From Actinernus sp. WN-2022 (taxonomy: Eukaryota; Cnidaria; Anthozoa; Actiniaria; Actinernidae), in NCBI GenBank assembly GCA_030867875.1, contig JAOWCC010000809.1, positions 682,001-746,000 of the forward strand: 64,000 bases of DNA, read 5' to 3'. The notes beneath the pieces are model-generated. The model was not told where the DNA came from and searched no databases. It saw only the letters and a program-made list of their open reading frames with translations. Below are positions 55,101 through 64,000 of the stretch, piece by piece (the stretch's first letter is position 1; each line of letters begins with the position of its first letter). A program made the position numbers and the translations under genes.

Positions 55101-55782
55101 TTTTTCAAATACGAAGATCCCAATGCGTTATTGTGGCTCAAATCACCAAAACCTAGCTATTTCACTTCTGTTTACGTGTCGTCACGCCATGTTTCCATGT
55201 CACTGAAATGTTATATAGAAACAATAACGGAACATGCCATTAATCAGACGCAAAGTTTAAGTTATGCAAAACGATCACGCTTAAAATGTCGCGTCAAGCT
55301 GTTCCTCAACGCTGACACGCTAACACCGTTACACAACATGTCATGCAGAGGATATCGTACTAACCACATTGCTTCGTTTTATTTACAGGAATGTCAACCT
55401 TGTCTGTCTGCCAGATAATGACCCTGCGCCTGCTGATGGTAAGAAATGCTGGATTACTGGCTGGGAACGACTGTCATCAGGTGGTGCAACCCCAGATATC
55501 CTCCAACAGGTTGCTGTCCCCATTGCCAGCCGAGCTCGCTGTGACAGGGCTTACCCCAATAAGATCCAGGACTCTATGATCTGTGCAGGTCTGGACAAGG
55601 GAGGTATTGACTCCTGCCAGGGAGATTCAGGCGGTCCAATGGTCTGTGAGAATGGAGGCCGTTACTACATTCACGGAGCCACCAGCTGGGGCTATGGATG
55701 CGCTTCACCCGGCAAGTTTGGTGTCTACGCCAAGGTGAAATATCTGCTCAACTGGGTCAAGACTGAAATGGCTAAGAACTAA
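43160..55782 (+). CDS. MAM module B + Pro-rich linker + trypsin-type S1 protease (LINE-interrupted)
   Basis: Exons: 43160-43291, 43658-43757, 46297-46438, 48322-48403 (MAM domain, no stops), 49347-49415 (GPNTATPPPP, QTPAPP linker), 49566-49654 joined across the LINE to 54056-54159, 54887-55036, 55389-55782 (TAA). All junctions keep frame with GT-AG introns. The S1 domain begins RIVGGTAARQGSWSWQ, the cleavage-activated N-terminus. Catalytic residues: His in LTATHC, Asp in ARDIALLKL, Ser in CQGDSGGP. Asp189 (six before Ser195) and Gly216/Gly226-like positions predict cleavage after Lys/Arg. The product should be secreted; its signal peptide would be on upstream exons not found. The LINE at 49655-54049 cuts the exon between QAQLRT and TSGFPYCGGS, so this allele is disrupted. 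Similar MAM-trypsin proteins occur in cnidarian venoms and digestive secretions; neither role is shown here. Confidence 0.88.
43556..43614. repeat. Single unit related to the 57-bp satellite
   Basis: GCTCGGTGAATAATAAACAG then AATATTACACTTGGAGATAT is the satellite unit in single copy. It is followed by CGATCCGCTCGGTCATGTAAC, as after the array at 37540-37560. The 90 bp before it (GCGACATAAAA...TTCATGTTG) also match the sequence before the array (33933-33985). Confidence 0.85.
43918..44712 (+). mobile_element. LINE reverse-transcriptase tail fragment
   Basis: The frame up to 44226 reads AIQRRAACFALDRY, SVSGMLKELEWDTLESRRKKSRLTMLYKI, HNGLVDV, the C-terminal region of a non-LTR retrotransposon ORF2. 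The matching intron of module A at 38320-38325 lacks it (GAAAACGCAAAGCTACCG stays continuous), so it was inserted after the duplication or lost cleanly from A. It ends in an A-rich tail (AAAATAAAATAATACAA). Confidence 0.85.
44853..44934. repeat. Hairpin with GCCCCGTCCACATGAATA arms
   Basis: GCCCCGTCCACATGAATAC is mirrored by TTATTCGTGTGGATGGGGC around a shorter internal pair TTTGCGTTCTCA/TCAGATGCAAACG. Related CGTCCACA-GAAAACG phrases occur at 38205-38240 and 43802-43880, so it is part of a dispersed element. Confidence 0.7.
45070..46204. other. Intron of module B, no gene recognised
   Basis: AT-rich. Short tandem ACATTACCGGCAATTATG repeats lie at 44968-45065 just before. 46205-46262 is a short copy of dispersed repeat R1 (TTGCCATCCCGTATAACCACG...CCTGCAAAAGGACCA). 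Confidence 0.4.
46898..48179. mobile_element. Non-autonomous DNA transposon with ~200-bp inverted repeats and TTAA target duplication
   Basis: TTAA (46894-46897) and TTAA (48180-48183) flank GGTGGCTTGCCTGGATTTT ... AAAATCTAGGCGAGCCTCC. Inverted repeats reach 47092 and restart at 47958. They share CCACTGTCAGAGTTCAGTCG, GCTAGCCACTTCACCCATTT and ATCATCAATTTTCTCGAAATC with reverse complements on the right. The 865-bp interior has no domain-bearing frame. A TTAA target is typical of piggyBac and Kolobok groups. It lies in the intron between MAM-B exons 3 and 4. Confidence 0.8.
48436..48510. repeat. 75-bp repeat shared with 44398-44473
   Basis: TACTGTGTTAGGATCCAACA then CAAGGGCACAGGAACACTCC matches 44398-44440 almost exactly, up to ATACTCCTGGTA. 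It is a dispersed repeat inside this intron. Confidence 0.75.
49761..50522 (+). CDS. LINE ORF1 protein (coiled coil, nucleic-acid binding)
   Basis: I chose ATG 49761 (MANEPLTRKTLEEI); an earlier in-frame ATG at 49713 adds a hydrophobic stretch that is unlikely to be native. Residues of about 25-120 are heptad-like and charged (coiled coil: KMEDMTCTMNDLRRFIDEAN, TENKILKATARSMENTI). The following part (CLEIQGIPPPP, SHRLTTSKK, AIIVKFVRRDVKEQFYRKRK, IFINESLTEINKELFRK, WTSNGKIFLRK) is the conserved RNA-binding-like domain of LINE ORF1 proteins. The frame is intact to TAG 50520-50522. It would package element RNA. Confidence 0.85.
   Translation: MANEPLTRKTLEEILDAKLQANLSPLKIKMEDMTCTMNDLRRFIDEANRKYEEVNRDMVRMNDEFSALTTENKILKATARSMENTITEIKDTYNELEQYTRCECLEIQGIPPPPRDARENTNEIVSKIGALMDLEISKDDISVSHRLTTSKKYKGKRSTSAIIVKFVRRDVKEQFYRKRKELNNYTTEELGFQEANHIFINESLTEINKELFRKCLVARKEQSYDYIWTSNGKIFLRKNRESLVVYIKNVIGN
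50770..53688 (+). pseudogene. LINE ORF2: endonuclease and reverse transcriptase, two stop codons
   Basis: One frame throughout, broken only by TAG 51088-51090 and TAA 52306-52308. The apurinic-type endonuclease has ALNCNIRSL, LIGLSETKL, GIVYRHPSG, LIMGDFN and LTDHLP. The RT has NYRPISLL, FLDFSKAFDTVNHEIL, GIPQRSVLGPILF and FADDANLF. The usual GIPQGS motif reads GIPQRS, a further damaging change. The C-terminus has KYLGVLIDSNLSWK, LYYSLIYPFLIYGIIVWGNT and the NYGLFNIRFKGPKIWNSI block shared with the element at 63651-64000. Confidence 0.92.
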
Positions 55783-55980
55783 CTCATTACAGACACTGTA
55801 TCTTCACGGCACGCACTCATAATAAGGACGTTATTTTAGTACTTAGATGTTCACAATCACAGTAAGTTAGAACTAGTACGGGATATAGATGTTACAGTTT
55901 GTTACATTGATACACTTGCATCGATAGATGGAATGGATAACACGACATCGTAATGTGATTTAACTGTAAAATTGGAAGAT

Positions 55981-55986
55981 AATAAA
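55981..55986 (+). promoter_or_regulatory. Candidate poly(A) signal AATAAA of the protease gene
   Basis: AATAAA about 200 bp after the protease stop codon, in a plausible 3' UTR. No other strong signal lies between. Confidence 0.5.
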
Positions 55987-55989
55987 CAC

Positions 55990-57300
55990 AACTACCATGA
56001 GCATTGCAATTGTTGTTTGTTATGATGTTGAGAAAGAGCGGGCCAGTCTATCATGTACATATTTTCCGAATGAACAATAATAACATAAATGGAAATTACT
56101 TTAGCTTGACAATATATATCCACTGTATTATTCATTGTTCTAGATCAAAATGGCGAATCGTTCTTTGATCCCTTTTCACACAAGAAAAGTTCGTTATCAT
56201 AAGTGAAGTAAGGTCTTGAAAACTGTTACAAGGCACTGTCATATGATAGATGATTTAAATGAGTTATATGTATGGTTACGCCCTCACGATCTTCTGTTCA
56301 ATGCTCGACACTCTAAATCCCATAAACCACTCGCGTTCATTGTTTAACTTTCTTTGCATAAGGTCACACCCACAAATAATTTATTTTACCGTCCCAGTAA
56401 TCAGGTGTACTCAGTTTTTCCTATATTTCATTTGTTCCTAATTAATGTTTTTCAGAAATCATTAGAAAAGTGATGGTGGGCCAAAAGTAAAAATATTCGC
56501 GCAAGTCAAAATTGCAGCGAAAGAATTCATGCACACAGACAGTTCGAAAATATAATTCGCGCAAAACAATGGTGGTACTGTCAATAGGAGCTTTACCCGA
56601 GTTAGGATTTTGGCCCCCCGCTGCTTAGGGCAAAAATGTTGTCCTTAGAACAATAGGAGCTGTAATCTGAAACACTGGTATGATTGTATAGGAATGTTAT
56701 CATTGGAAAAGCTGTCGCCAGTCGAAAATCTACCAACACGATACTTAATGTTCTATGTTACTTTATTTAATGACCAGAACTACACTTATTTAGTTTATAT
56801 GTACGATCGCACTGGAATACTTGAAAGGCAAATTGTTTAGGGCTGTCGGGTGAGGTTAACACGGCCCAAAATATAAAACATGCTGCGAAAGGTCAAGGAA
56901 ATGTATCATGTTATCATTATACGAGCGAATCGGAAAACCGGAGAACCCCTATAAACAATTCCCCAAAAGTCGTCCAAATCATACTGTATAACTATAATGC
57001 TTTGAAAAGTGTCTATGTAACTCGGCTTCAAGAATACCCGAGCCAGTGACAAACGCAATGAACCTGTCACGAATCCCGAAGTAATTCTTGAACCAATCAC
57101 GAGGAAAAGTAAACATAATCATAGATAACTAAAAAATCAAATTCACCTTAGTGTTACTTTTCAACACTCAATCGAAAACTGCTTTATCATGTACTATTAA
57201 TTATTACTCATAATGTCAGACACTCTTTCAATAAAAAACACCAGAAAGAGGGGATTTTTTCTACAACAGTTATTATAGAGGAGCCTACTTTAAAATACCC
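55990..57300. other. Intergenic, no gene recognised
   Basis: AT-rich sequence between the protease 3' end and the next gene. Short frames here have no domain signature. Confidence 0.45.
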
Positions 57301-57311
57301 TTAACATGTAC

Positions 57312-57400
57312 TTAAAGGGGGTTCTGCCCAGGTTCAGCTGTTGAATTCAGGTAACAGATTACCCATGAAAACAACAGACATAAAGAGGCAGTAAGAGGCA
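57312..57400. repeat. Dispersed repeat shared with 62020-62098
   Basis: TTCTGCCCAGGTTCAGCTGT then AACAGATTACCCATGAAAACAACA...GAGGCAGTAA recurs at 62020-62098 as TTCTGCCCAGGTTGAGCTGT and CGGATTACCCATGAAAACAACAC...CAGGCAGTAA, in the same orientation. Confidence 0.8.
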
Positions 57401-57806
57401 GTAATCCCGTACCGAACGTAATCTCTCTTCTGATTGGCTCCTGAGTAACTTCCTGTAGCGATTGTAGCGAAAGAGTGTCGAGTTTTGATTGGCCATCACT
57501 TTATTTCCTGTAATAAGAACAAGTCTTCTGATTGGTTATTTGAATTATCTTTATCCAGAGAAATCGATCGCGCGTGCTTTGGTGAGTTTCGCATTTTCGT
57601 TTTCATCGTCAGTTTAGTCATGTCATATATAATAGTCAACCCATAGTATCTGTACATTTTAGCATTTATAGCGTTTTGTTATACTAGTATAAAAGTAGTT
57701 TATAGCGTATCTGGACTGGAACTTTTCAAGTGAGCGAGCAGCATTGAACAGAAAGCACAAGTCGTACTGTGCACAGTGAGGAGCTGAGGAGGTGTGACTG
57801 AAAATT

Positions 57807-60371
57807 ATGGCGGTGAGTATTAAAGAACCTTTCTTTCTCTCGCTCTTTTTGGTAAACTTTGCCTATTCCATGGTTATTATAGTTTTGGGAGTTGTGGAAC
57901 AATCAGCTTATTCCAAACTAAAATGCCTTTCTCCTCTCATTTTATTACACTTACGGCCCTCCGCTCTTACCATGTTCTCGTCACCTTACTAGTCTTAGCT
58001 TAACTCGTGGAGGAACTCGTGCTCGTGGAAGTATCATTTACTCTAGTACAAGGAAAAAGCGAAAACTATGATATCGTTTCCTTTAGACTCCCTAATAAAG
58101 TTTTACACATTAAAGGGGAAGGGAAGGGTAGCAGTAAGCTAATCGCGTAAAGAACTCCTCTGAGAAAGTCGTACCACAGCAGTCCGCTCACAGCAGTCAG
58201 TGGTTTGTGAAAATATGACTGTTTATTAGAGTGGTTTATTAAAGTGCCACTACGACATTTCAGCTCCAACATTCGATCATTTCTTTTGCCAATTTTGTCT
58301 TCCAAAGGCCACACAATGGCGGAAATATCCAAATGGCAAAATTAAACTATGAATTTTGTGGAGAAAGTGTCACATCCGCCATATTTTACGGAAGTGTGTT
58401 CCAAATAGGTCGCGTCCAGGTCGCTGAGCAGTTTGTTGTCGTGACGTCATTAAAGGCATATTTATATTCGAAACTTTATAGTTCTTTTCTTTGTGGAAAA
58501 ATAGTAAAACAATTTCCCTGAAACTTATCCCTAATTTCACTCTCCCTATTTGATTACCTATACAAATCAAACTTCAAAGGCATGATTGTCAGTTACATTG
58601 TTTCATCTCTCAAACTTATCAAACTTATATAAACCCTCACACTTTCCAATGGGCCTTTTGCAGCTAAGCCTTCACGTGATTGTACAGAATTTTACAGGAT
58701 TGTACTGGATGGCAAAAAAATATTTAACTTCATTTATTTAGAAGCCTTAGCTTGTATGAGATCGGTATTGTTATTAGCAAAACCTGTTTGTAAATGCTAT
58801 TTTTCACCTCCAATCGATTGTCGATCTTTCTAAAACAGCCTTTTTAAAGATAGCTTGCTCTCCAGCATCCATGGCAATGCCTTTCCCATGGGAATCATGA
58901 GCTGCTCAATTCATTCGTCAACGAAGTATTATATCAGCACGTGACTGTTAGCTGGTAGCAAATACCCTACTTCTGAACAATCTCCCTTTCACTGTATATA
59001 TAATAATTTGTGGTATTTGAATAAAGTTGTTGTTGTTGTTGTAGCTGCAAAAGGCCTATTATATTCTGTAATTTTTCAAACTTATTATATAAACCTTCTA
59101 AAACCTAGACCAAAAAATACAGAAACCTTAGTGACATCCACATCGTTGATAGAACTGCAGTGGTCTCTTTGTGCTGATACAGCTGCTTGCACTATAATGG
59201 TTATCAATAATTAACATGATTTTAAAGTGATGTAAACTGGTGGTGGTATTCTGTTTAACTGAACATTTTTTTTTGTTATTTAATAGAATGCACTACCTAA
59301 GTGGACATCCAGAGGTCAGGGCCACTGTCCCAAGTGCCAGCTTAATTATTCAACTGCATGGAAGCCCAATAATTGTAAGCGTTGTGGTCACGAGATTGGG
59401 GGTAGTTTTGTGCCAAAGGTAAAAGTACCACGTCTTGATTCCCCAGATGGTGCCATACTGATAGCAGAGCTGGAGGATGTTAAGGTTTTCTCTGTGAAAC
59501 TGAGCTACAGGGACAACAGGGTATTTGTTGTTAAGCAATGTGCAGAGGTCATTTGCCACCATGAAAAATGCAAAGAAATGATGTCAGTTCATCTCTCAAG
59601 CAATACACCATTTACCTGCAATCATTCAAAAATGACATTGTCATCATCTTTGCCGCTGTCTCGCATCAAGTTAACCGAGGATGCCATATTTTCTTACAAA
59701 TGTGACAATGCCACCAAGATTCTGGTAACATCTTTCACTCCCCCAGATAATTTTTTTAATGTCGTCCAGATCTCCACTGACTGTTATGCTGTCTATACCT
59801 CGCCAACAACAACAACCCCTACTGGATACTGTCACATCCAGAAACAACTTGATGGGTCATGGCTTATTACAATAAGTCTTGTAACAAGAAAACTGGCAAG
59901 GCAAAGCAGTTGAAATCGAAGAAGGTCTGCCAACACCAGCATGTTCTCCTCTGCACATTACGACAAGACCCTGCCATCTTTCCTTCCACTTCTGCCCAGG
60001 GATTTTCATCTACGCATACGTCAACTTCTTCCACCAGCATCATTGTCAATGAGGAATCTTCCATCAGCCGAATGTCCACTGTCACCCTCAACACAAAAGA
60101 GAGGCATATACCTTATGCATTTCCTTCCTCTTTCATACTTCAATGTCGCCAAAATGAACACAGTTGGCCACATTGTTTTCTTCCCGATGAGTCTGTTTGT
60201 GGTTTGTGTGGAAGTGATCTCACTGGGCCAAGGTTGCATCCTGGACGAGACCTGAAGGATCAGTCTTACCTGATCACACAAAGTTCCATATTTCAGGAAA
60301 TAGAGATAAAGGTGAAGTTATGCACTAACAAACTGTGTAAAGCTATGCATCAAGTTTGGCCAATAAAGCAA
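57807..60371 (+). CDS. Cys-rich protein, HMGXB3-like/uncharacterised cnidarian family, 5' part, frame break
   Basis: Exon 1 is tiny: ATG GCG (57807-57812) before GTGAGT. Exon 2 starts at 59287 (TTTAATAG acceptor) giving M-A-N-A-L-P-K-W-T. It carries HCPKC...CKRCGHEIGG (treble-clef-like zinc pair), then VFSVKLSYRDNRVFVVKQCA...CHHEKCKEM, CHIQKQLDGSW. After a one-base shift near 59856 it continues AYYNKSCNKKTGKAK...VCQHQHVLL...CGLCGSDL...LCTNKLCKAMHQVWPIK, with a possible donor GTACAT at 60372. The Cys pattern recalls long proteins labelled HMG domain-containing 3-like in fish and corals, some linked to KDZ-type transposases. I am not sure of the family. Further exons are not recognised in the window. 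The break may be a sequencing error, a tiny unannotated intron or decay. Confidence 0.55.
58651..59057 (-). mobile_element. R1-family element with 15-bp terminal inverted repeats
   Basis: GGCCTTTTGCAGCTA at 58652 and TAGCTGCAAAAGGCC ending at 59056 are perfect inverted repeats. The body contains the R1 phrases (AGATCGGTATTGTTATTAGC, CTCCAATCGATTGTCGATC, CATGGCAATGCC) and ends with (GTT)n just inside the right repeat (59025-59041). It lies in the first intron of the Cys-rich gene. The (GTT)n may come from a LINE tail captured inside. Confidence 0.75.
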
Positions 60372-61385
60372 GGTACATGTAAAGCTATGTTGAATTATGT
60401 TGTATTTGTATTTACTAAAGACTTATGTTTACATACTCATTGTGATTTAATTCCATCCTATACTGTAAAAACCTATATGTATGAGTACTAATACTGGATT
60501 TATACAACTTCATACAAATTTAGATACAATAGGATTGAATGAAATAGGTTATCACTAGATTTTGAATGAAGCAGACTATGCTGAACCATTTGTGCTTATT
60601 TTAAATTAAATAATCTGCTAGTACAGATAGAACCAACTGCATGACCAAGGATCCTAGAGTTTGGAGGTTCAGTGCCCATGGCTGAGTTTAGGACCAAACT
60701 TGCTAGTTGGTTGCCAGGCTGCACCTGGCAACCGAACAGTCCAGAGCACTGTATTACATCAAAGTGGAGAAGGGCAGGGAAGGAGAAGCTGATTGATTAA
60801 AGAACAAATAGCAACACACGTATAATAACAACTAAGTATTAAAGTTAATGCCGAACGGTCCCAGGTGGATGTCCGACCCAGGGATGTGTGGACAGCCCCA
60901 CAGGGAACCCATTTGCATTGGATATTTAAGCATGCCTAAATTGCATTATTTTAGTTCCAACTAATAATATAGCAACCTAGAACTCCTAACAGACTGGGCA
61001 TTCAAATTCAAATAGTCATTTAAATACATTGATTGCCAGCTTGTTTTGACAACCCTGTCAACTGTAGGGATTAAAGTATCTAATATGTTCATTTTGTTCA
61101 TTGGCACACTTATGGGTTTAGGTTGGTTTAATAATAATAACACTTTATTTAATGAGGATATGCAGATAAAGCTTTCACTTGTTTCCAGGCTGTCTGGTAC
61201 TCCTAACTATTATATACCAAGATAGAAACATATAACTACAGTAGGTTTAACCAAAGGTTATGTGAATGCTGCCAAAGGGAATATTGCCTGCAAAACAACT
61301 GTGCTTGAAATGATCGCAAGTTCTTTTAGTAAACAATAAATTATTGATTAACTAACGTTATTTTGAACAAGCAATCAATGTACTA
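60372..61385. other. No gene recognised
   Basis: Possible further introns of the Cys-rich gene. At 61128-61155 AATAATAATAACACTTTATTTAATG resembles a minus-strand LINE 3' end (AATAAAGTGTTATTATTATT). Confidence 0.4.
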
Positions 61386-61420
61386 CATTTGTACACGATC
61401 CAAATAAAACCACACTCGCT

Positions 61421-61860
61421 TCATTCGCTACAGTCGCTACAGTCGCTACAGTCGCTACAGTCGCTACATTCGCTCGCTATACTCGCTACAGTCGCTACAG
61501 TCGCTACAGTCGCTACACTCGCTACACTCGCTACACTCGCTACACTCGCTACACTCGCTACACTCGCTACACTCGCTACACTCGCTACACTCGCTACACT
61601 CGCTACACTCGCTACACTCGCTACACTCGCTCGCTACAGTCGCTACATTCGCTCGCTACATTCGCTACATTCGCTACAGTCGCTACAGTCGCTACACTCG
61701 CAACAGTCGCTACACCACTCTTGACATTCGCTACACTCGCTGCAGTCGCTACATTCGCTACTCTCGCTACACCACTCTAACACTCGCTACACTCTGCAGT
61801 CGCTACACCGCTCTGACATTCGCTACACTCGCTACACCCGCTACATTCGCTACACACGTT
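61421..61860. repeat. 9-bp minisatellite, ACTCGCTAC/AGTCGCTAC/ATTCGCTAC
   Basis: Continuous TCGCTACAx units from about 61421. A homogeneous block of about 13 CTCGCTACA units lies at 61513-61630, and more varied units follow to 61860. The long open frame of LAT/LQS repeats is a by-product of a 9-bp period. Confidence 0.95.
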
Positions 61861-63297
61861 ATACTGTGTGTTCAGTTCGCCAAATTAATTTGCATAACTA
61901 AATTGGTTGCATGTATTTATTAATATACTAAGAAATGTTTACATTTTTATTTATAAAAGGCATCAGCCAATCACATTCGAGCTATCGTTTCGCACGGGTT
62001 GACTCGTAAGAGGGGCTAATTTCTGCCCAGGTTGAGCTGTGGAATTTAGGTAACGGATTACCCATGAAAACAACACATAAACAGGCAGTAAGGGAGGTTC
62101 TTCCTTGGTTTACCTGCTTATTTATAAGTTTTATCGGCCACTTGCAAATTAACTTCTAATCTAGCATAAGCTCTTTTGCGAAGTAAGGGCATCTCCGTGT
62201 ATTGTTGACAGCCAGCGAGCCCTGAATAACGATGTCTCTTGCAGCAAGTCAAATCCAACAGCACAGCTTCCTGAATCATAACCTGACATGCTACAGTATA
62301 TCTGTTGTGTAGAAAATGAAGGCTCTGTATTCTACACTTAATAAATAACTTCAAACAACGTTATTCAAATCTTATCTTTCACTGTTAAAAAAAATTGTAT
62401 GTAACACACTAGCAGCGATAACTGCTTTCGTTTCCTTTACCTTCTCCCAGGAAAACGACAGCTGGTTTCCTAATACTTGAATGCGACGAGTCTTCGGGGT
62501 CACCTTTGTCTCTGATTCCCGCGATCACAGCGGACGTACCGTGTGTCAGAGGTCGAAGGAATCCATCGCGTCAATTACAATATTTAAAACAGAGTAATGA
62601 CGTACACCCCTCTTCTTCGGCGTTTCTTCTTTCCCAGAACCATTCGAATGGAGCGCATTCACCGTTTTTCCGCCACAAATCTGATACTTTCACTTGGCAA
62701 AACCGTTCAAAAGCCTTGTTCTTGACAAATCTTCTCACTTTACAATCACAACGGCTGTTTGACAGAGCGATTTGTCAAGTGAAGCTCCAAAACCCTTTTA
62801 AGTGGAAAGGTCTCGGCGTTCGCGTCCTCCATGATCGTATGCAAACATCCTTGAAGTTTTAACGGCAAGAATATAATTTCTGCCTCCAATTTCATCTCTC
62901 CACAGGACTTAAAGATTCAAGATTCTTTATTGCACACTACTGATTTACAAATTATTTAATTACAATGCAAAATCTTCGAAAATGTTTGTTATAAAGTGGT
63001 GACAGAACTGAAACCACAAAATGTCAAAATCGTAATCGATTGTAAACAGTCTTACTCTTCGACAATAGTGCAAAATATCGAGCAGAACCTATTGAACCAG
63101 CAGTTTTTAACAATAAACATAACTTAAAAGAGTTGAATGAACTTACCTTTTAAACCCATTGCTAGAAAATCGATTCTTACTAAGTTTTCTTCCTTCTAAG
63201 TTGCCCTCTTCAATTGTTGTAATCCAAGGTCACAATTACCAATTAACTGTTCGGCGGGTCAGCTTCCAGACATGATGGAATAATAACGATTCTTGCA
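61861..63297. other. Mostly non-coding; weak minus-strand exon candidate
   Basis: Holds the dispersed repeat at 62020-62098. On the minus strand 62565-62448 reads ...AGIRDKGDPEDSSHSSIRKP then AVVFLGE before GTAAAG. It has an exon-like composition and a donor-like border but no recognisable family, so it is recorded only as a possibility. Confidence 0.3.
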
Positions 63298-64000
63298 TCA
63301 ACAACAACAACACTTTATTTAGCACTAGGAATTACATGTACAATGATAATTATGTCCATTTCAGAATATAAGGTGCAGGCCACCTGCAATAACCATAAGG
63401 GGCTAGACGAGGCAGGTGGCTATTAAAATAGGAAGATACATTTGTGGTCAGGAAAAGTCTATGGTGCCAAACTAAGCAAGCAGGAAAACAAAAACTAGAC
63501 AACTAACTAAACACTATTATAACGACTAATAATACTAGTAAATGTAATATAAAGAAAAGAAAAGTTGAGTAGACCGTTATATGTATAGAAAAAAAAAAGC
63601 ATAAGCTAAAACCAACACAAAAGGAAATAAATAGAGCCAGAGATCAGTCTTTAATAGGTGTTAATTAGGTGAACCTTTAGTTTTCGCTTGAAAGAAAAGA
63701 TATTTGAAGATTTAAGGGACTCATCGACAACATTCCATATTTTAGGTCCAGCAAATCTAATGTTGAACATACCATAATTAGTGCGGGCTGAAGGCAGAGT
63801 AAATGTAGATTTGGATGCAAGGCGTGTGTTATAATGATGTTGACTCCTCACAGAAGTAAAAAAGTTACAGAAACTATCAGGAAGTTTGTCATGAGTGTAG
63901 TGATGCATAAATACAGCAGTATATAAATGAACAATGTCAGAAAATTTAAGCAGATTGAGTTCTTTAAAAAGAGGAGAAGTATGTGCACGGAAGTCGGAGA
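63298..64000 (-). mobile_element. CR1/L2-type LINE, 3' end, runs past window
   Basis: On the minus strand the frame from 64000 to 63651 reads ...SDFRAHTSPLFKELNLLKF, NYGMFNIRFAGPKIWNVV...FKRKLKVHLI. It is clearly related to the C-terminus of the LINE ORF2 at 53300-53688. A 3' UTR follows, with AATAAAGTG and a (TTG)n end at 63298-63310. The GCAGGTGGCC/GGCCACCTGC inverted pair in the 3' UTR (63370-63420) may form a stem. The rest of the element lies outside. Confidence 0.88.

Noticed and set aside
61389..61724. Open frame of LAT/LQS repeats
   Set aside because: It is the translation of a 9-bp minisatellite, with no start context or non-repetitive domain.
62448..62565. Possible minus-strand exon (GDPEDSSHSSIRKP)
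   Set aside because: It has coding-like composition and a donor-like border, but no recognised family, no acceptor evidence and no neighbouring exons.
1..64000. tRNA or rRNA genes
   Set aside because: I looked for cloverleaf-compatible T-loops (GGTTCGAATCC-like) and rRNA signatures while reading and saw none that fit. A covariance search would settle this.

Overview
The window looks like nuclear DNA of an anthozoan cnidarian, probably a stony coral or sea anemone. This is inferred from AT-rich sequence, small exons with GT-AG introns, MAM/trypsin-type modular proteases, and a dense mix of Polinton-like, BEL/Pao, CR1/L2-like and Penelope-like remnants and foldback repeats. No species name can be read from the sequence alone.

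Layout. 1-6.7 kb: a fragment of a Polinton/Maverick-like virus-like transposon. It has a hydrophobic C-terminal tail present twice, an unrecognised 326-aa protein, a DD35E retroviral-type integrase, and a convergent 1309-aa protein-primed family B DNA polymerase. The integrase and polymerase share the palindrome CTAG as their stop codons. 7.2-10.4 kb: a multi-exon transposase-like gene (first-aspartate motif GDGRHDS, C-terminal cysteine cluster). 12.2-13.1 kb, minus strand: a gene with a P2X7-type ballast zinc domain. 13.4-18.7 kb: a BEL/Pao retrotransposon with four coding lesions, a 3' LTR and no visible 5' LTR. 18.7-29 kb: repeats, namely LINE and Penelope-like remnants, a 1.3-kb repeat present twice, foldback elements, and a stray minus-strand trypsin exon fragment.

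29.1-55.8 kb is best read as one modular secreted protease locus on the plus strand. The order is the C-terminal exon of an S1 domain (Ser at position 189), a Pro-rich linker, MAM module A (dead), a Pro-rich linker, MAM module B (open), a Pro-rich linker, and an S1 domain with the full catalytic triad and Asp189. Modules A and B are tandem duplicates including introns. In the intron of A one 57-bp unit, single-copy in B, has become a satellite of about 56 copies. The last S1 domain is split inside its first exon by a 4.4-kb LINE with a perfect 6-bp target duplication, so this allele cannot make the full protease unless the insertion is absent or removed from the transcript.

57.8-60.4 kb: the 5' part of a Cys-rich gene resembling the HMGXB3-like/uncharacterised cnidarian family, with a one-base frame break. 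61.4-61.9 kb: a 9-bp minisatellite. 63.3-64.0 kb: the 3' end of a minus-strand LINE that runs out of the window. Repeats and mobile elements dominate, and few of the coding regions are intact.
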